From: Romanomermis culicivorax
Lineage: Eukaryota > Nematoda > Enoplea > Mermithida > Mermithidae
Length of the DNA stretch: 64,000 nt
NCBI GenBank assembly: GCA_963922205.1
Contig: CAWUHX010000035.1
Location: 1,426,001-1,490,000, forward strand
Direction of reading: 5' to 3'
Each line of letters starts with the position of its first letter. Within the stretch, counting starts at the first letter, position 1. Below the pieces are notes generated by a model. It did not search any database. It saw only the letters and a list, made by a program, of their open reading frames with translations, and was not told where the DNA came from. Both the position numbers and the translations under genes were made by a program. Shown here piece by piece: positions 1 to 10,395 of the stretch.

Positions 1-13
1 TGGCTTGACATGA

Positions 14-240
14 TTCAACCGTGTTCTCAATCATGACGTTCAAAGGCGCATGGGTGTGGCACCCATTATGGAAAAGATGCGAGAAGGAAGGTTATGGTGG
101 TATAGACATGTAATGAGAAGCATTGAGAACTCAGTGGCTGAGACGGCGAAGACATGCGAAAAGTGGGGACAGCCCTGGAAGACACCCAAGACGGGGCCAA
201 GTGGAGACGGGCATGCCAACAAGGGGACCCTGCCATTTAG
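14..240 (+). pseudogene. 3' end of an RTE-like LINE reverse transcriptase (remnant)
   Basis: The frame from base 14 reads NRVLNHDVQRRMGVAPI, then MEKMREGRLWWYRHVMR. This is the typical C-terminal signature of RTE-type non-LTR retrotransposon reverse transcriptases (pattern D.VR.RFGVAPI..KMRE.RLRWYGHV). The frame is open from the stop at 11-13, but after about base 160 the expected basic tail (GKRPRGRPK-like) is not in frame, so the copy is degenerate. It is cut by the window edge. It probably lies in an intron of, or beside, the ABC transporter gene whose last exon is at 1315. The family call is recalled from motif knowledge; clade is uncertain. Confidence 0.7.
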
Positions 241-506
241 TTGGACTAATGCTAGGAAGAAAAAAATTGTCATGGTGACAGTTAGCGTTGTTCTACAGTA
301 TAAAGTTTTCTACTCCATAAAAATTATGTATTGAATCGAACGTACTTTTTCAATTATTGCTGCATCTGTCATTTCAAAATAAATAGACCATAGACTTACT
401 TAAAACCGTATTGGTATGAATATCTCACATTGGAATCGTTGTGCAATAATCAGCTTTTTTCACAAGTGATATTATCAATGTAATGAATTCAGGAACTCAG
501 TTTGAC

Positions 507-906
507 CATACATGTAATTCGGGGGGAGTGCTATTGGAACCCTTCCCCCAGAAATCGTCGACCATATGGCTAGCCATTAGGCAGCCGCCCCCAGGATTTT
601 CCAATCCTATGGTAGCCCTAGGGAACCCCCATACTTTTCGTCGGAAAAATACTGAAATATGTCAATTTTTTGATGAAAAATGTCAATTTTTGAACAAAAA
701 ATGTTCAAGAATGTGAATTTTCCCGGCGCTTCGCGCCATGACTACATTTTTCAGTCTTTTTAGCAAAAAAAAATCCTTTTTCGTGAAAAAATCGAATTTT
801 TTTTCCTTCAGAGACCCCTCCCCAAAAATTTTTGGGAATTACTGACCCCCGGCCCCGAAAGAATTCGCCCGACCCCTCCAGACCTCGGAGCTCCATTACA
901 TGTATG
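507..906 (+). mobile_element. CATACATGTAA-family MITE, copy 1 (400 bp)
   Basis: The ends are inverted: CATACATGTAAT at the left and ATTACATGTATG at the right. The flanks carry an 8-bp duplication with one difference (agtttgac / agtttgat). Inside are G/C runs next to the ends, the phrase AGAAATCGTCGACCATATGG, and a short hairpin GGCGCTTCGCGCC at 725-737. There is no coding capacity. It matches the copy at 15457-15901 along its whole length. The 8-bp duplication suits a hAT-like or P-like mobiliser (inference). Confidence 0.85.
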
Positions 907-1314
907 AGTTTGATAGATTCACAACTCTTTACTAACGTGCTTGAAAAACAATGACGAAGTCCATCAGATCATTCATAAAATTAATCTGTTTATCACAATG
1001 TGAAAAAATTCTTTTGGTAAAGAGAAGTAATCTGTCAAAAAGTATTTCACAAGGTTCCCGAAACGGTTTATCTGAAGATTATACGGTATGCACAGACTAA
1101 GAGAAAAAAGGTCAGTTATAAGGCCTAACAGTATCTTATTCCCGGCGCATTCACTCATTGCATATATCTTCGCTACACTCTGAACAGTACTCCCATGTAA
1201 ACCGGTGCTCTTTGTAGTTTTTCAAATACCTATTTGGTGTTGAAGCGAATGCAACTAGATTAGGTCTGATCTGCACCATAGCACTTTTGGGGGCAAGCCG
1301 TTGCATTATTTCAG
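907..1314. other. No gene seen between MITE and ABC exon
   Basis: A/T-rich sequence with no recognised coding or repeat content. It most likely belongs to the last intron of the ABC transporter gene, ending in the acceptor ttatttcag at 1306-1314. Confidence 0.5.
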
Positions 1315-1558
1315 ATTATCGACTATTAGGAATGCCGACCAAATCGCCGTCTTACACGAGGGGAAAATAGTCGAAATAGGATCTTACTGGCAGCTGATGA
1401 GCGTTGAAGACGGTCATTTTAGGAAGCTGGTTCAAAAACAAATGATAACATTCAACGACGAGTCAAGATTCGCAAGTGAAGAAAACGACTCTGAGAATGG
1501 TGAAATAGAGGACGCTGCGAGGGGTAAAATTGGCAATGCAATCTCTAAGAACGAATAG
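1315..1558 (+). CDS. Last exon of an ABC subfamily-B half transporter (ABCB10/HAF-like), 5' part outside the window
   Basis: After the acceptor TTTCAG (ends 1314) the frame reads A|TTA TCG ACT ATT AGG, which with two bases from the previous exon gives the invariant H-R-L-S-T of the ABC H-loop. It continues LSTIRNADQIAVLHEGKIVE and then IGS..QLMS..DGHFRKLVQKQM, the typical C-terminus of B-type half transporters that export peptides or other substrates from mitochondria or lysosomes. A further acidic tail of about 35 residues (SEENDSENGEIED) ends at TAG. The Walker A, Q-loop, signature and Walker B exons must lie upstream of base 1. No AATAAA is seen soon after the stop. The class B call is firm; the ABCB10-like subgroup is inferred from the wording only. 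Confidence 0.8.
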
Positions 1559-1931
1559 TCGAGCGTGTTGTATTTCGTTATTTTTTTATTTTATATACTA
1601 TTGTTTTGATGTTTTATATCGAAAATTTTATGGTGTGATGTTTGCGGCCTTCTTATCCTGAGCAAGCCACTCTACAAAGCCTTTCGTATAATTTTGTATT
1701 TGACGTCGGTATACCTGAAAAATCAGCTGCGCATAATATCTGAAGTACTTGACGCACAAAATCCTATGTATGTCTCTGATACTTCATTGCCAAGTTGTCG
1801 CAAGGCTGCATTCAGGATCTGAAGCAAAGCCAACAGTAAAAAATGATCGAACCATTAAAAGCGCAAATAGTAAGCTTCATCGTGAGCTCTTTTATTTCTT
1901 ATTCACAGAAAACTGAATGAATATTATGAAT
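1559..1931. other. ABC gene 3' flank, nothing further recognised
   Basis: A/T-rich sequence downstream of the ABC stop codon. It presumably includes the 3' UTR. No canonical AATAAA and no other feature was seen. Confidence 0.4.
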
Positions 1932-1933
1932 TA

Positions 1934-2151
1934 TAGTCTTTTTTAGAAAACGTTTCCAGATATAAAAGTGACACAAATCACTACTGTCTTCAAAATCGTT
2001 TACATAGAGATCTTACCGTAAAATTTTGGAAGGTGAGGTAAGTATGCTCACAAATTTCCAGCCCCATACGATGTATTGTTTATCAGAAAATCTGAAATAC
2101 TACTTGCTTTTTACTTTCATTATTCAGAAGTATTTCTAGAAAAACAGACTA
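1934..2151 (-). mobile_element. TAGTCTG-family MITE, copy 1 (TA target)
   Basis: Ends read TAGTCTTTTTT at the left and AAAAACAGACTA at the right, flanked by TA on both sides. The interior (reversed relative to the copy at 50890) contains CACTACTGTCTTCAAAATCG and an AAGCAAGTAG-like stretch, matching the copy at 50890-51134 in inverse orientation. Non-coding. The TA duplication points to Tc1/mariner-type mobilisation. Confidence 0.8.
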
Positions 2152-2173
2152 TAGATTTTTCTCACTGGTCTTA

Positions 2174-3791
2174 GGCCCAAATTACAGAACGCGAGTAAAA
2201 TAAAGGTAAGGTAAAAGTAAAATCTCGGGTAATGTAACCCATGTTTAAGCCGCCTTTTACCTACTATTTTACCCGTGATTCTAACCACCTTTAACTCGAA
2301 GTTTTACTTGCGATTTTACCCATGAATTTACCCCTCTTTTACCAACGATTTTACTCATGTTTAACTCGGAAATTTACCCGACTTTTTCAGTTTTCGTATT
2401 ACAGAACGTAGGTAAGTGGCGGGTTACCCAACCCATCATTTTTATACATGTTTTTCATGGTGAGCTTGTTCTTAGTTATATTATGAGCAGAATATCCCAA
2501 AAGTAAAATGCCCATATCTCACAATGAAACATTTCTTACGGTTCAAAGCAATAGCTCTCATGACTATGCGCTACTTCTCCCATTATGTGAGCCATCCGCT
2601 CATGCTCCTGTAACTGTAGCTATCCTGAAATAATAATTATGCTTTACAGTATTGTGTGCAGGAATAAAATTCATGCAAGGGAATTTTCTGACAGGATTGC
2701 TGTGAGCGTAAAGGGTGTTGGTTTGCTTAATAATCACTATTTAGAATTCGCCATGCCCCAGAGTGATGAACTCATTGTGTTTTTTTATTGCAACTTCTAA
2801 TACTATAAGAAAAGCCATTTTATATTTTTCAGATTTCCTGCTTAGCAATATGTCATTTAAGAGTGAAAATTTGTAAAACTACAAGAATTTTTGAGTAAAA
2901 AATTCTTCAGCAAAGACTTAGTGCAAAAAATTTCAAAGACAGTGTTAATTTTTCGATTCCCAAGCATTCTAATAAAAACGTACGATAGTGCATTTCAGTT
3001 GTTATAGCATAGATTGTAATTGTTTATTAACTCAAAAACCGTAGGAGTCATTGTTTTTTGAGCCTGAGGAGAATTTTATGGAAGATTATTCAAGCTTCAA
3101 AGGTTTTCATCAAAAGCCACAATTTTCATCAGATTCACATATCAAAATGTTGATGTAAAAAACCTGTTGATTCATCTCAACGGAGTTTGAAAAGCAAAAG
3201 ATGTGTTTCAAAATTGTTGCACTATCGAATAATAGTGTAGCTCGAAAAAGTCCTCTTCCGACAATAACCCACTGGTATCACAATTTTATGCTGATACTGT
3301 TGTACCGAAATATGTGCAATGATTATCAATCTATTTCCGGAAAATCTGAATTTTCGGGCTCCTGGCCATTGCCATCACTAACATCAGATTCAGTTTAACC
3401 TGCAACACATCGACCGCATGCAAAGAACCAACCAAATCCGAATATAAACTTCTTGTCAATGTAACCCTGCTGCTAGCAGGAATCGCAGGTTATTTTCATA
3501 TCTTTTTCACCAACTTTTCTCTCAACTTTTACCTTACCAGCCTTCTGTAATCTCGGTATGGATAAAATCATGGGTTATTTTTTTCTACCGACGATTATAC
3601 CCGTCTTTAATCCATGATCGTACCTGCGATTGTACCCGATTTTTACCCAGCCTTAACCTACGATTCTACCCGAGATTTTACTCAACTTTTATTTACCTAC
3701 GATTTTACTCGACATTTCTTTACCTACGATTTAACCCGTCATTTTACTCTTACTCTTACCCACGTTTAACCCACTTTCTGTAATTTGGGCC
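2174..3791. mobile_element. Harbinger-like non-autonomous element with TTTTACCC-motif arrays (1.6 kb)
   Basis: Terminal inverted repeats GGCCCAAATTACAGAA / TTCTGTAATTTGGGCC, flanked by the 3-bp duplication TTA (2171-2173 and 3792-3794). TTA/TAA duplications are characteristic of PIF/Harbinger. Each end continues into about 200-300 bases of many short units related to CTACGATTTTACCCG, oppositely oriented at the two ends. The middle (about 2450-3400) is A/T-rich with no recognised protein. Confidence 0.8.
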
Positions 3792-5124
3792 TTAAGGGTC
3801 ATTTATAAGGCTTGTCCCCAAAGCGAGACTCAAAACAGCGTTTCTCAAAACAGCGAAATCTCAAAACAGTGATTCTCATTACAGCGAAGTCTCAATACAG
3901 TGATTCTCATTACAGCGAAGTCTCAATACAGCGATTCTCAATACAGTAAATACTAAAAATTTCTATGCATCAGAGTAAACACGCACAATATGCAAATTAG
4001 GTAAATTAAAATCGTTTTTCATGGTTTTGATAGTCTATTTTTAGATGCATTTGACCATTTAAAGTTCACATGCTTTTATGCTGCAGTTGGGGTAGGTATA
4101 CACGAACGGACTATTCCAAAATCACAAAAAATATGTCAAAAAACATTTTTGCAAAACTTTTGAAAAAAACAAAACTAAAAAATTATCGTACGGATTCTCT
4201 ATTAAATTTGTTTTGTAGGCAGCTTAATTGCATCACAAAAAAACTAAATTGATGAAATAATAAAATAAGATGAAATAAACAAATAAGATGAAATGAATAA
4301 AATAATTAAGCAGTAAAGGCAAAAAAACCGAATGATGAAGACATGAGAAGAAAAATAATCTAGTAAAAAGTAAGTAAAATATAGAACAAAAGTACAGAAC
4401 CTGAAAAAATTATAGAAAAGTAGCACAAAATAAAAATATTCAAAGAAAAAAATCGAAAAAAAGAAACAAGAAACATGCATGTGGATATGCAAATAATAAA
4501 CAAGCCAGAATAAAAAGCCGTAGTGTCGTGAAAACACATGCTATAAAGCCATGTCAGAAATCTGGGGATTGGTGCAAAAATGTGTGACAACCCGCATTCA
4601 CCAGATCGAAAAGTAGGACCAAATGGGCCATGTGCCAAAACGTCTACCCCCCGCCCAATTTCAATTTTTCCATTCTGAAGATAACTGTTTTGAAAATTCT
4701 TTATTTTGAGAATCTGTTCTGATATTTCGCTGTTTTGAGAATCGCTGTATTGAGACTTCGCTGAATTGAGAATCGCTGTTTTGAGACTTTGCTGTTTTGA
4801 GAATCACTGTATTGTGACTTCGCTGAATTGAGATTCGCTGTTTTGAGACTTCACTGTTTTGAGAAACACTGTATTGAGTTTTGCTGTTTTGAGATGTCAC
4901 GTGCTGATCAATTTTGCCCAACGTCACCTGATTTACAACATGTCGATACTTTATATTTTTCGTCACTTATTGTTTAACAGTTACTTACTCTTATTTTTTG
5001 TTTCGTTCATTATGTGTTACATGAATTTTTGTGTTTCATTTTTGTGTTTGCTTTTCCGTTTCGTTTTGGTTATTCCATTCCGCACGTAGACTACAGTACA
5101 GTCCAGATCACAATAAGTAACGTG

Positions 5125-5345
5125 TGTTTTTGCTTGTGGGTTACTTGTCACAAGCGTCAATTTGGCAAGCGCTTGGCAAGCAATCCACAAGCGAAGCACT
5201 TGTGGATTGCTTGTGGGTTGCTTGTCCAAGCGCTTGTGAGTCGCTTGTCCGAGTGCTTGTAGGTTGCTTGCCAAGTGTGACCTGCTTGCCAAGCGCTTGT
5301 GAATCGCTTGCCAAGTGCTTGTGAGTCGCTTGCCAAGCACTTGCA
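5125..5345. repeat. Left subterminal array of CTTGTGG/CTTGCCAAG motifs
   Basis: About 20 close-packed copies of a roughly 10-base motif (GCTTGTGGGTT, GCTTGCCAAGCG, CACAAGCG) in both orientations. The right end has the matching array at 10175-10395. By analogy with other DNA transposons these could be transposase-binding sites (inference). Confidence 0.85.
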
Positions 5346-6027
5346 GCTATAAAAGTGAATGTCAGTTGGAACATATTTATGAAGGCAATTATTTATTGGA
5401 AGTCTGTCGGGTACTTTGAGGAGGTCCATAACACGCGGCTTTTCAAAAGCAACAGCAGACGTTTTTTGTTTTCAACTTTTTTGAAAGAGAAAAATGTATC
5501 ATACCTTTTTCAAAATATGTATGCTGCTTGCTGTTTATGCATAAAAACGGAATAAAGTAAACTTTCTTAAAATTTTTTAAATAACTAATTACAGTGAGAA
5601 CCGCTAAAATAAATTGGACTAAAAATTTGTGAGTATGCCCAACTAGCCTGTAACTGTAAAAAACTCTACCAGACAAGCTCTGCCAAAAATTGTCATTTTT
5701 CCTGTTGTCATTTTTCATTTCCGATTTATAAGCATTTTATAAATGCTTTTTTTATAAATGCTGTTGTCATTTTTCCGATTTATAAGCATTTTATAAAAGC
5801 CTTACTGTAGCAGACCGATTGTTTTTCATATCATCAAATGGAGATGAGCTGTTAGGTAATAGAAATGCATGAGAGTAACATGTTCATTGCTGTATCAGGC
5901 CATACATGGATCGTTTGATAAATTTTCGATCATCATCTCATTCTCATTCTGTACAAAAGCGATTTACTCTATTACATTGTGTCAAAAATTCAGCAATATG
6001 TATAGTTTATTACAAAATTACAAAATA
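5346..6027. other. Non-coding left part of the Tc1/mariner element
   Basis: No recognised gene. At 5705-5800 a direct repeat built on TTTATAAGCATTTTATAAA occurs twice. On the minus strand the AATAAA of the BEN gene lies at 6011-6006. Confidence 0.5.
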
Positions 6028-6473
6028 CTAATTTTTACATTTTGTGTATTGTTTACGTAATTTTGTATCAATCAAGTTGCGGATTCTTGTCCATTCAGTG
6101 GTGGCATCTTTGATTGTAGCATCGATTGGAAACTTTAAAAATGTCAATTTGATTATCCAATGGACTCTATGCTTGTCCAACTGACGGAAACCATTGACTC
6201 CAGTAATAGTCGCACCATTGAGTTCTTCGTTTGTAAAAATTGTAAAAACAAGTTGAGTGGCAAAGTTTGCATGACTCTTGCTGACTTGGTACAGTAATTC
6301 GATTTCCGTGTTGGGTAAATGTGCTCCATAGGCAATTTTTTGGACACAAAATAATAGTGGATCTACTTTGCCTGAATTGTTCATGGAATTTTCCACCAAT
6401 GATCCAGAAGAAGCGTTTATTTCGTCTGGCTGGCTATTTAAAAGCACTTCTTCCTTTTGGGCAGCATCAGTTT
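6028..6473 (-). CDS. Last exon of the BEN gene: BEN domain
   Basis: Entered in phase 1 from GTAAGA at 7003-6998 to TTCCAG at 6479-6474. The frame starts ETDAAQKEEV and ends TKCKN-stop. The conserved BEN features run from about 6300 to 6055: a helix ending in a leucine/phenylalanine-rich stretch with FTNEEL, a G-containing loop (TGVNG), QLDKHRV, then KFP and a C-terminal W-T-R-I helix. Confidence 0.8.
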
Positions 6474-7941
6474 CTGGAAGAAAAGTCATATGAAAACTTT
6501 CACAAACTATAGCCAAATCAATTTAAAATGTTAGATGCTGAAAAACCGAAAAATACGCCCAATTTAATACACATTTTCACTTTGTAGAGAACTTTATACT
6601 GTAGAAATATGCTGAATATCTTCATGAGGTTGACTAGGTCAAATCAATGAAAAAACATCATGCTTGTTCAAATCGTATTTCACATAAGATGGAAAATCAA
6701 TGAGCCTATTCAATTAACACTTACCATTTTTTAGACATTTTACTTCATCTTTTCAAATGAAAAGTTCGTTTCATCTTTGAAAATGGCAGGTTAGTTAGCA
6801 TAACTTGAGACAAAACCAATAATTTTCGTGATTTTTCATGGATTTTTTGTGTTTATAAAGTTATTTTTACGGTAAGCACACATTATAGTTACCAAATATT
6901 GATGATTGCTTAATTTTTAAACACATGAAGTAAAAATTGACAACAAAAAGTTGTGGCTTACTATAGATGAGTATACTCGTGGTATACTGTAATAACATCT
7001 TACCTTTATTAGTCGTATTTCTGGGGATCAATTTCCGCTGTTGAATATTGGCGGCTCTCGAATTTTCGATTCTCTCCAAAATGGAAATTGCCACTGACAA
7101 AAAATTGGTCGCCATAGACGAAATTTTCAACAAGGTCGCATTCATCATTTTTAATTCTCATAAAATTTGGCTATTAATGGATGATCCGTTGTTATCTGCG
7201 GTTGAAAAATGAAACTATGAATGAAATGAATGCTTCCAAATCGAAAAATGACAAAAATCAGTACTACTGTCATCAAAATCGTTCACACAAAGCTTTTACA
7301 GTAAGATTTTCTTCTCAAAAAATGGCTAATGGTTAGTTGAGTTACTGCCACTAGTATTACCTGTACTAATTATTTCCACAGCTACTGTAGCTGGAGATGT
7401 TGGTGTTGATCGATGAGTAGGATGAGCGAAATCCACATCGATTTGCTCAAACTCGTTTACTGCTGTCGGACTGTTCATTTTAAAAATATTTGATGCCTCG
7501 ATGGCATTCCTGAGTGCTGCTGCTAACTCTTCCTTATGTTTCTGCTGTTGTTCCGAATTGGCGATCCTCGATTCTGGCGCCTTGCATACAGTCAAGGTGG
7601 ACGAGTCCACAAATGAATTCAAAATCGGTTTTTTACGTTTTGTAATTGGATCCAAATTTTTTGGTTTTTGAGCTTGTTGCTCTTTGTCATTGCAAGTAAT
7701 TGTCCGAAAAATATGAATCCTCACCATTGTTTTTTGTCTCCAGCAAATTCGCTTTACTGTTGCTCAAAGCCCATATGATGCTCGAAACATCACCTTTCCC
7801 AGGCCAACTTACTGTAATTTTTCCATTTTCAACGATCTTTCCGGCAATCTTTTTCGTTTCAACAATCTCATAGCCATCTTCAAAATCGACTAGGGCAAAC
7901 GTTTTGCATTTTTTCAATCACTTTGATCGCTCACTTGTCAT
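6028..7941 (-). pseudogene. BEN-domain protein gene of the Tc1/mariner element (spliced, one in-frame stop)
   Basis: Minus-strand gene, proposed exons 7941-7725, 7681-7361, 7156-7004 and 6473-6028, giving about 378 codons; phases agree at all junctions. Exon 1 begins MTSERSK, then TGA at codon 8 (a Trp codon is plausible ancestrally), then LKKCKTFALVDFEDGYEIVE, a small N-terminal domain like those heading other BEN-domain proteins. The middle is Ser/Thr/Lys-rich, with a short helical part. The last exon, after a clean acceptor TTTTCTTCCAG, encodes the BEN domain, with FATQLVFTIFTNEELNGATI, then QLDK, KFPID and a closing W..IRNLIDTKLR. BEN domains bind DNA or partner proteins in chromatin. AATAAA lies 17 bases past the stop. 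The 43-base first intron (GTGAGG...AAAG) is unconvincing; a frameshift is the alternative. Confidence 0.75.
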
Positions 7942-8662
7942 TATTAAATTAGTTTAAAAAAGTATAAACATACAGAATCTAAATAAAAACAGACATGGGA
8001 ACAAAACATACGTCGATTCACAGTAAAAAACGTCAAATGTTTACTGTAGGTATCAATTTAAGGACTTTATAGGTAAAAAGTTAAGATATTTAATGTTGTG
8101 TGGATTACAGTAATCCGAATATGGAGCCAAGATTCCAAGTAAATGAGCACAACATCCATCTTCCATAGCCACAAATCGTAAGTCTTATTATGCTCAACTA
8201 AAGCTATGGTATCCAGGTCGTATGTTTTGTTTTCACAGAAGGAGATTAATTAAATGATGGTCATAAATTAGAATGGCGGCCCACAAAGTCTATTTTGGGT
8301 GGTCCAATTGTTATTGAAAATATGAGGAAAATTCAAGTCAAAAATAACATCGTATTGATTGTGATACATTTCTTTGTTGTCTGGGGAGACTGCACTTTAT
8401 TTTTCTTGTAGTTTCCATGTTTTTCGAGCAGACAATACAGCTCAAAAATATCGATTGTTTTTAACCTTGATTTTTCCCTCCACTCTATGATTTTTTCACA
8501 TTTTTGCAACATGTTCCATTTTTCATAAGAATTTATTCTTTTTATTCTTGCATAATTGATCTTTTTTAGTTATTCATCATCAATTCGAAAAAAATTGCAG
8601 TTTTACGTTCCTGGGCTGTGGTGATGTGATTTTTCATTTGTTTTTTCTGATCATATAGAAGC
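7942..8662. promoter_or_regulatory. Divergent intergenic region between BEN gene and transposase
   Basis: About 720 A/T-rich bases separate the two head-to-head start codons, so any promoters for both genes should lie here. I see no clear TATA box or operator to single out. Confidence 0.4.
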
Positions 8663-9711
8663 ATGGAAAATAAACGCAAGTTTAAACATTATAATTCATA
8701 TCTACGTGGGCGCATAATTTGTTTGCACCAGGCACAGTTGGATGCATCAGCAATTGTTTTGGCATTAAAACATGAACGTATTTTGGTGCATCGACAGGGG
8801 TCTCAAATTTGATCCAGCGATATATCCTTCATCGTAATCTAGACGATGCGCCAAAGAAAGGTCGCCCTAATTCTGTTAAACTCGAAATTAAAAAATTTAT
8901 CGAATCACAATTGCAAAATAACAATGAACTGACTGGATCTCAGCTTACGAGCGTGATTTATCAACATTTTACTGTACATATTTCCTCGTCTACTGTTAAC
9001 CGAATTCAAAAGGAACTAGGATGGCGACCAGCACATCCAAAATATTGCCAAATCGTGCGAGATACAAACAAAGTGAAACGGTTAAATTTCTGCGCTTTTC
9101 TAATTAAAGACATTGGAATTCTTCAGAAAATTATTTTCGCTGATGAAAGTTGCATTCAGTTGGAACGTCACAAGAGAATTATATGGAAAAAAAGTAATGA
9201 TAAGTACATTTTGCTGAGATCGCGAGCAAAGCACCCAGTCAAAGTACATATCTGGGCAGGTATAAGTTGGTCCAGTGCTACTGACGTCGTCATGATGCCA
9301 GAATCGACACGGATAAACAGTAAAGTTTACCAAGAAATCTTAAGAAAATCGTTCATTCCATTTGTTCGACAAAATTTTCCAATGGACGATTATATTTTTC
9401 AAGCAGATAGTGCACCATCTCATAAGAGCGAGGATACAATGATGTTTATTAAAAACAATAATTTGAACTATGGCCCATTGTTTTGGCCGCCAGAATCGCC
9501 AGACTTGAATGCTATCGAAAATTTGTGGCACGAATTGAAGGACTTTCTTCATGGCTCTGTGAAGCCTAGTAATTTAGAAGAACTAAAAGCAGGAATTTGC
9601 ACTTTTTGGAAAACGCGTGTTAGTGTAGAAAAATGTCAAAAGTATATTGCTCATGTAGTGAGGATTATTCCTCAAGTTATAGAAAATAAGGGTGGTCCTA
9701 CATTGGGATAA
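8663..9711 (+). pseudogene. Tc1/mariner transposase, DD36E type, one frameshift
   Basis: Cut-and-paste transposase. ATG at 8663 opens MENKRKFKHYNSYLRGRIIC, a helix-turn-helix start, but this frame stops at 8810. From 8778 the body continues in another frame: TYFGASTGVSNLIQRY (second HTH), KKGRP linker, then the catalytic core. The triad is D in FADES, D in QADSAPSHKS, and E in SPDLNAIENLW. I count 36 residues between the second D and E, hence DD36E. After NLW come WHELKDF and a short helical tail ending at TAA. AATAAA follows at 9723-9728. Around 8770-8780 one base has been gained or lost, so this copy should be inactive. Total length of about 349 residues is normal for the family. Confidence 0.88.
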
Positions 9712-9722
9712 CAACTTTTTTG

Positions 9723-9728
9723 AATAAA
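9723..9728 (+). promoter_or_regulatory. AATAAA polyadenylation signal of the transposase gene
   Basis: AATAAA lies 11 bases past the transposase stop codon; its counterpart for the BEN gene is at 6011-6006 on the minus strand. Confidence 0.6.
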
Positions 9729-10174
9729 ACTTCATGTTTTTGTGGCGATGATAAGTACAGACTCCTCGAAGTGGTTTAATCTCACCCTAATGGGTTCAAA
9801 AACAATTTAAAATTCAGTATCAGCAGAAATAGAAATATGGATGGTGCTTGATTAAGAATAAGTGGCATCGCCGCAGACTTTCTTACTTTCTTAGCCTTCG
9901 ATGTAATGGCTTTATTTTAGTTAAGAAAAAATTGTTTAGATCTTTGCAGTGGCATCTTCAAAATTAGTGAACTATTAGCTTTTCCAGATGAAACTTTATT
10001 AGTGGGCAAAAAAGTTATTTATTGTAATCCATAGATCATCAACGTCACAACAAATAAAACATATTTCACGTCTACACTGATCCATTTCGATATAATCTCT
10101 TCTGAGGAATTCTTTTGTCGGCAAAGACAAAGGCGTCCCTAAATGTGAAGAACAAGGTCGTAAAAAAGTGTCTT

Positions 10175-10395
10175 TTGTGCATCGCTTGTGGACTGCTTGT
10201 GAAAGGCTTGTGGATTGCTTGTGGAACGCTTGTGGAGTGCTTGTAGAACGCTTGTGAAATGCTTGTGGATCGCTTGCACAAGCGCTTGTGGGTTGCTTGG
10301 CAAGTGCTTGTGAGTTGCTTGTGGCAAGCAATAAAATGACAAGCAATCCACAAGCACTTGGCAAGCATGTCACTTGCCAAGCGCTTGTGGACATG
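10175..10395. repeat. Right subterminal array of CTTGTGG motifs
   Basis: Dense copies of GCTTGTGGA/GCTTGTGAA and, nearest the end, CTTGGCAAGC and CTTGCCAAGCG. It is the mirror image of the left array at 5125-5345. Confidence 0.85.
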
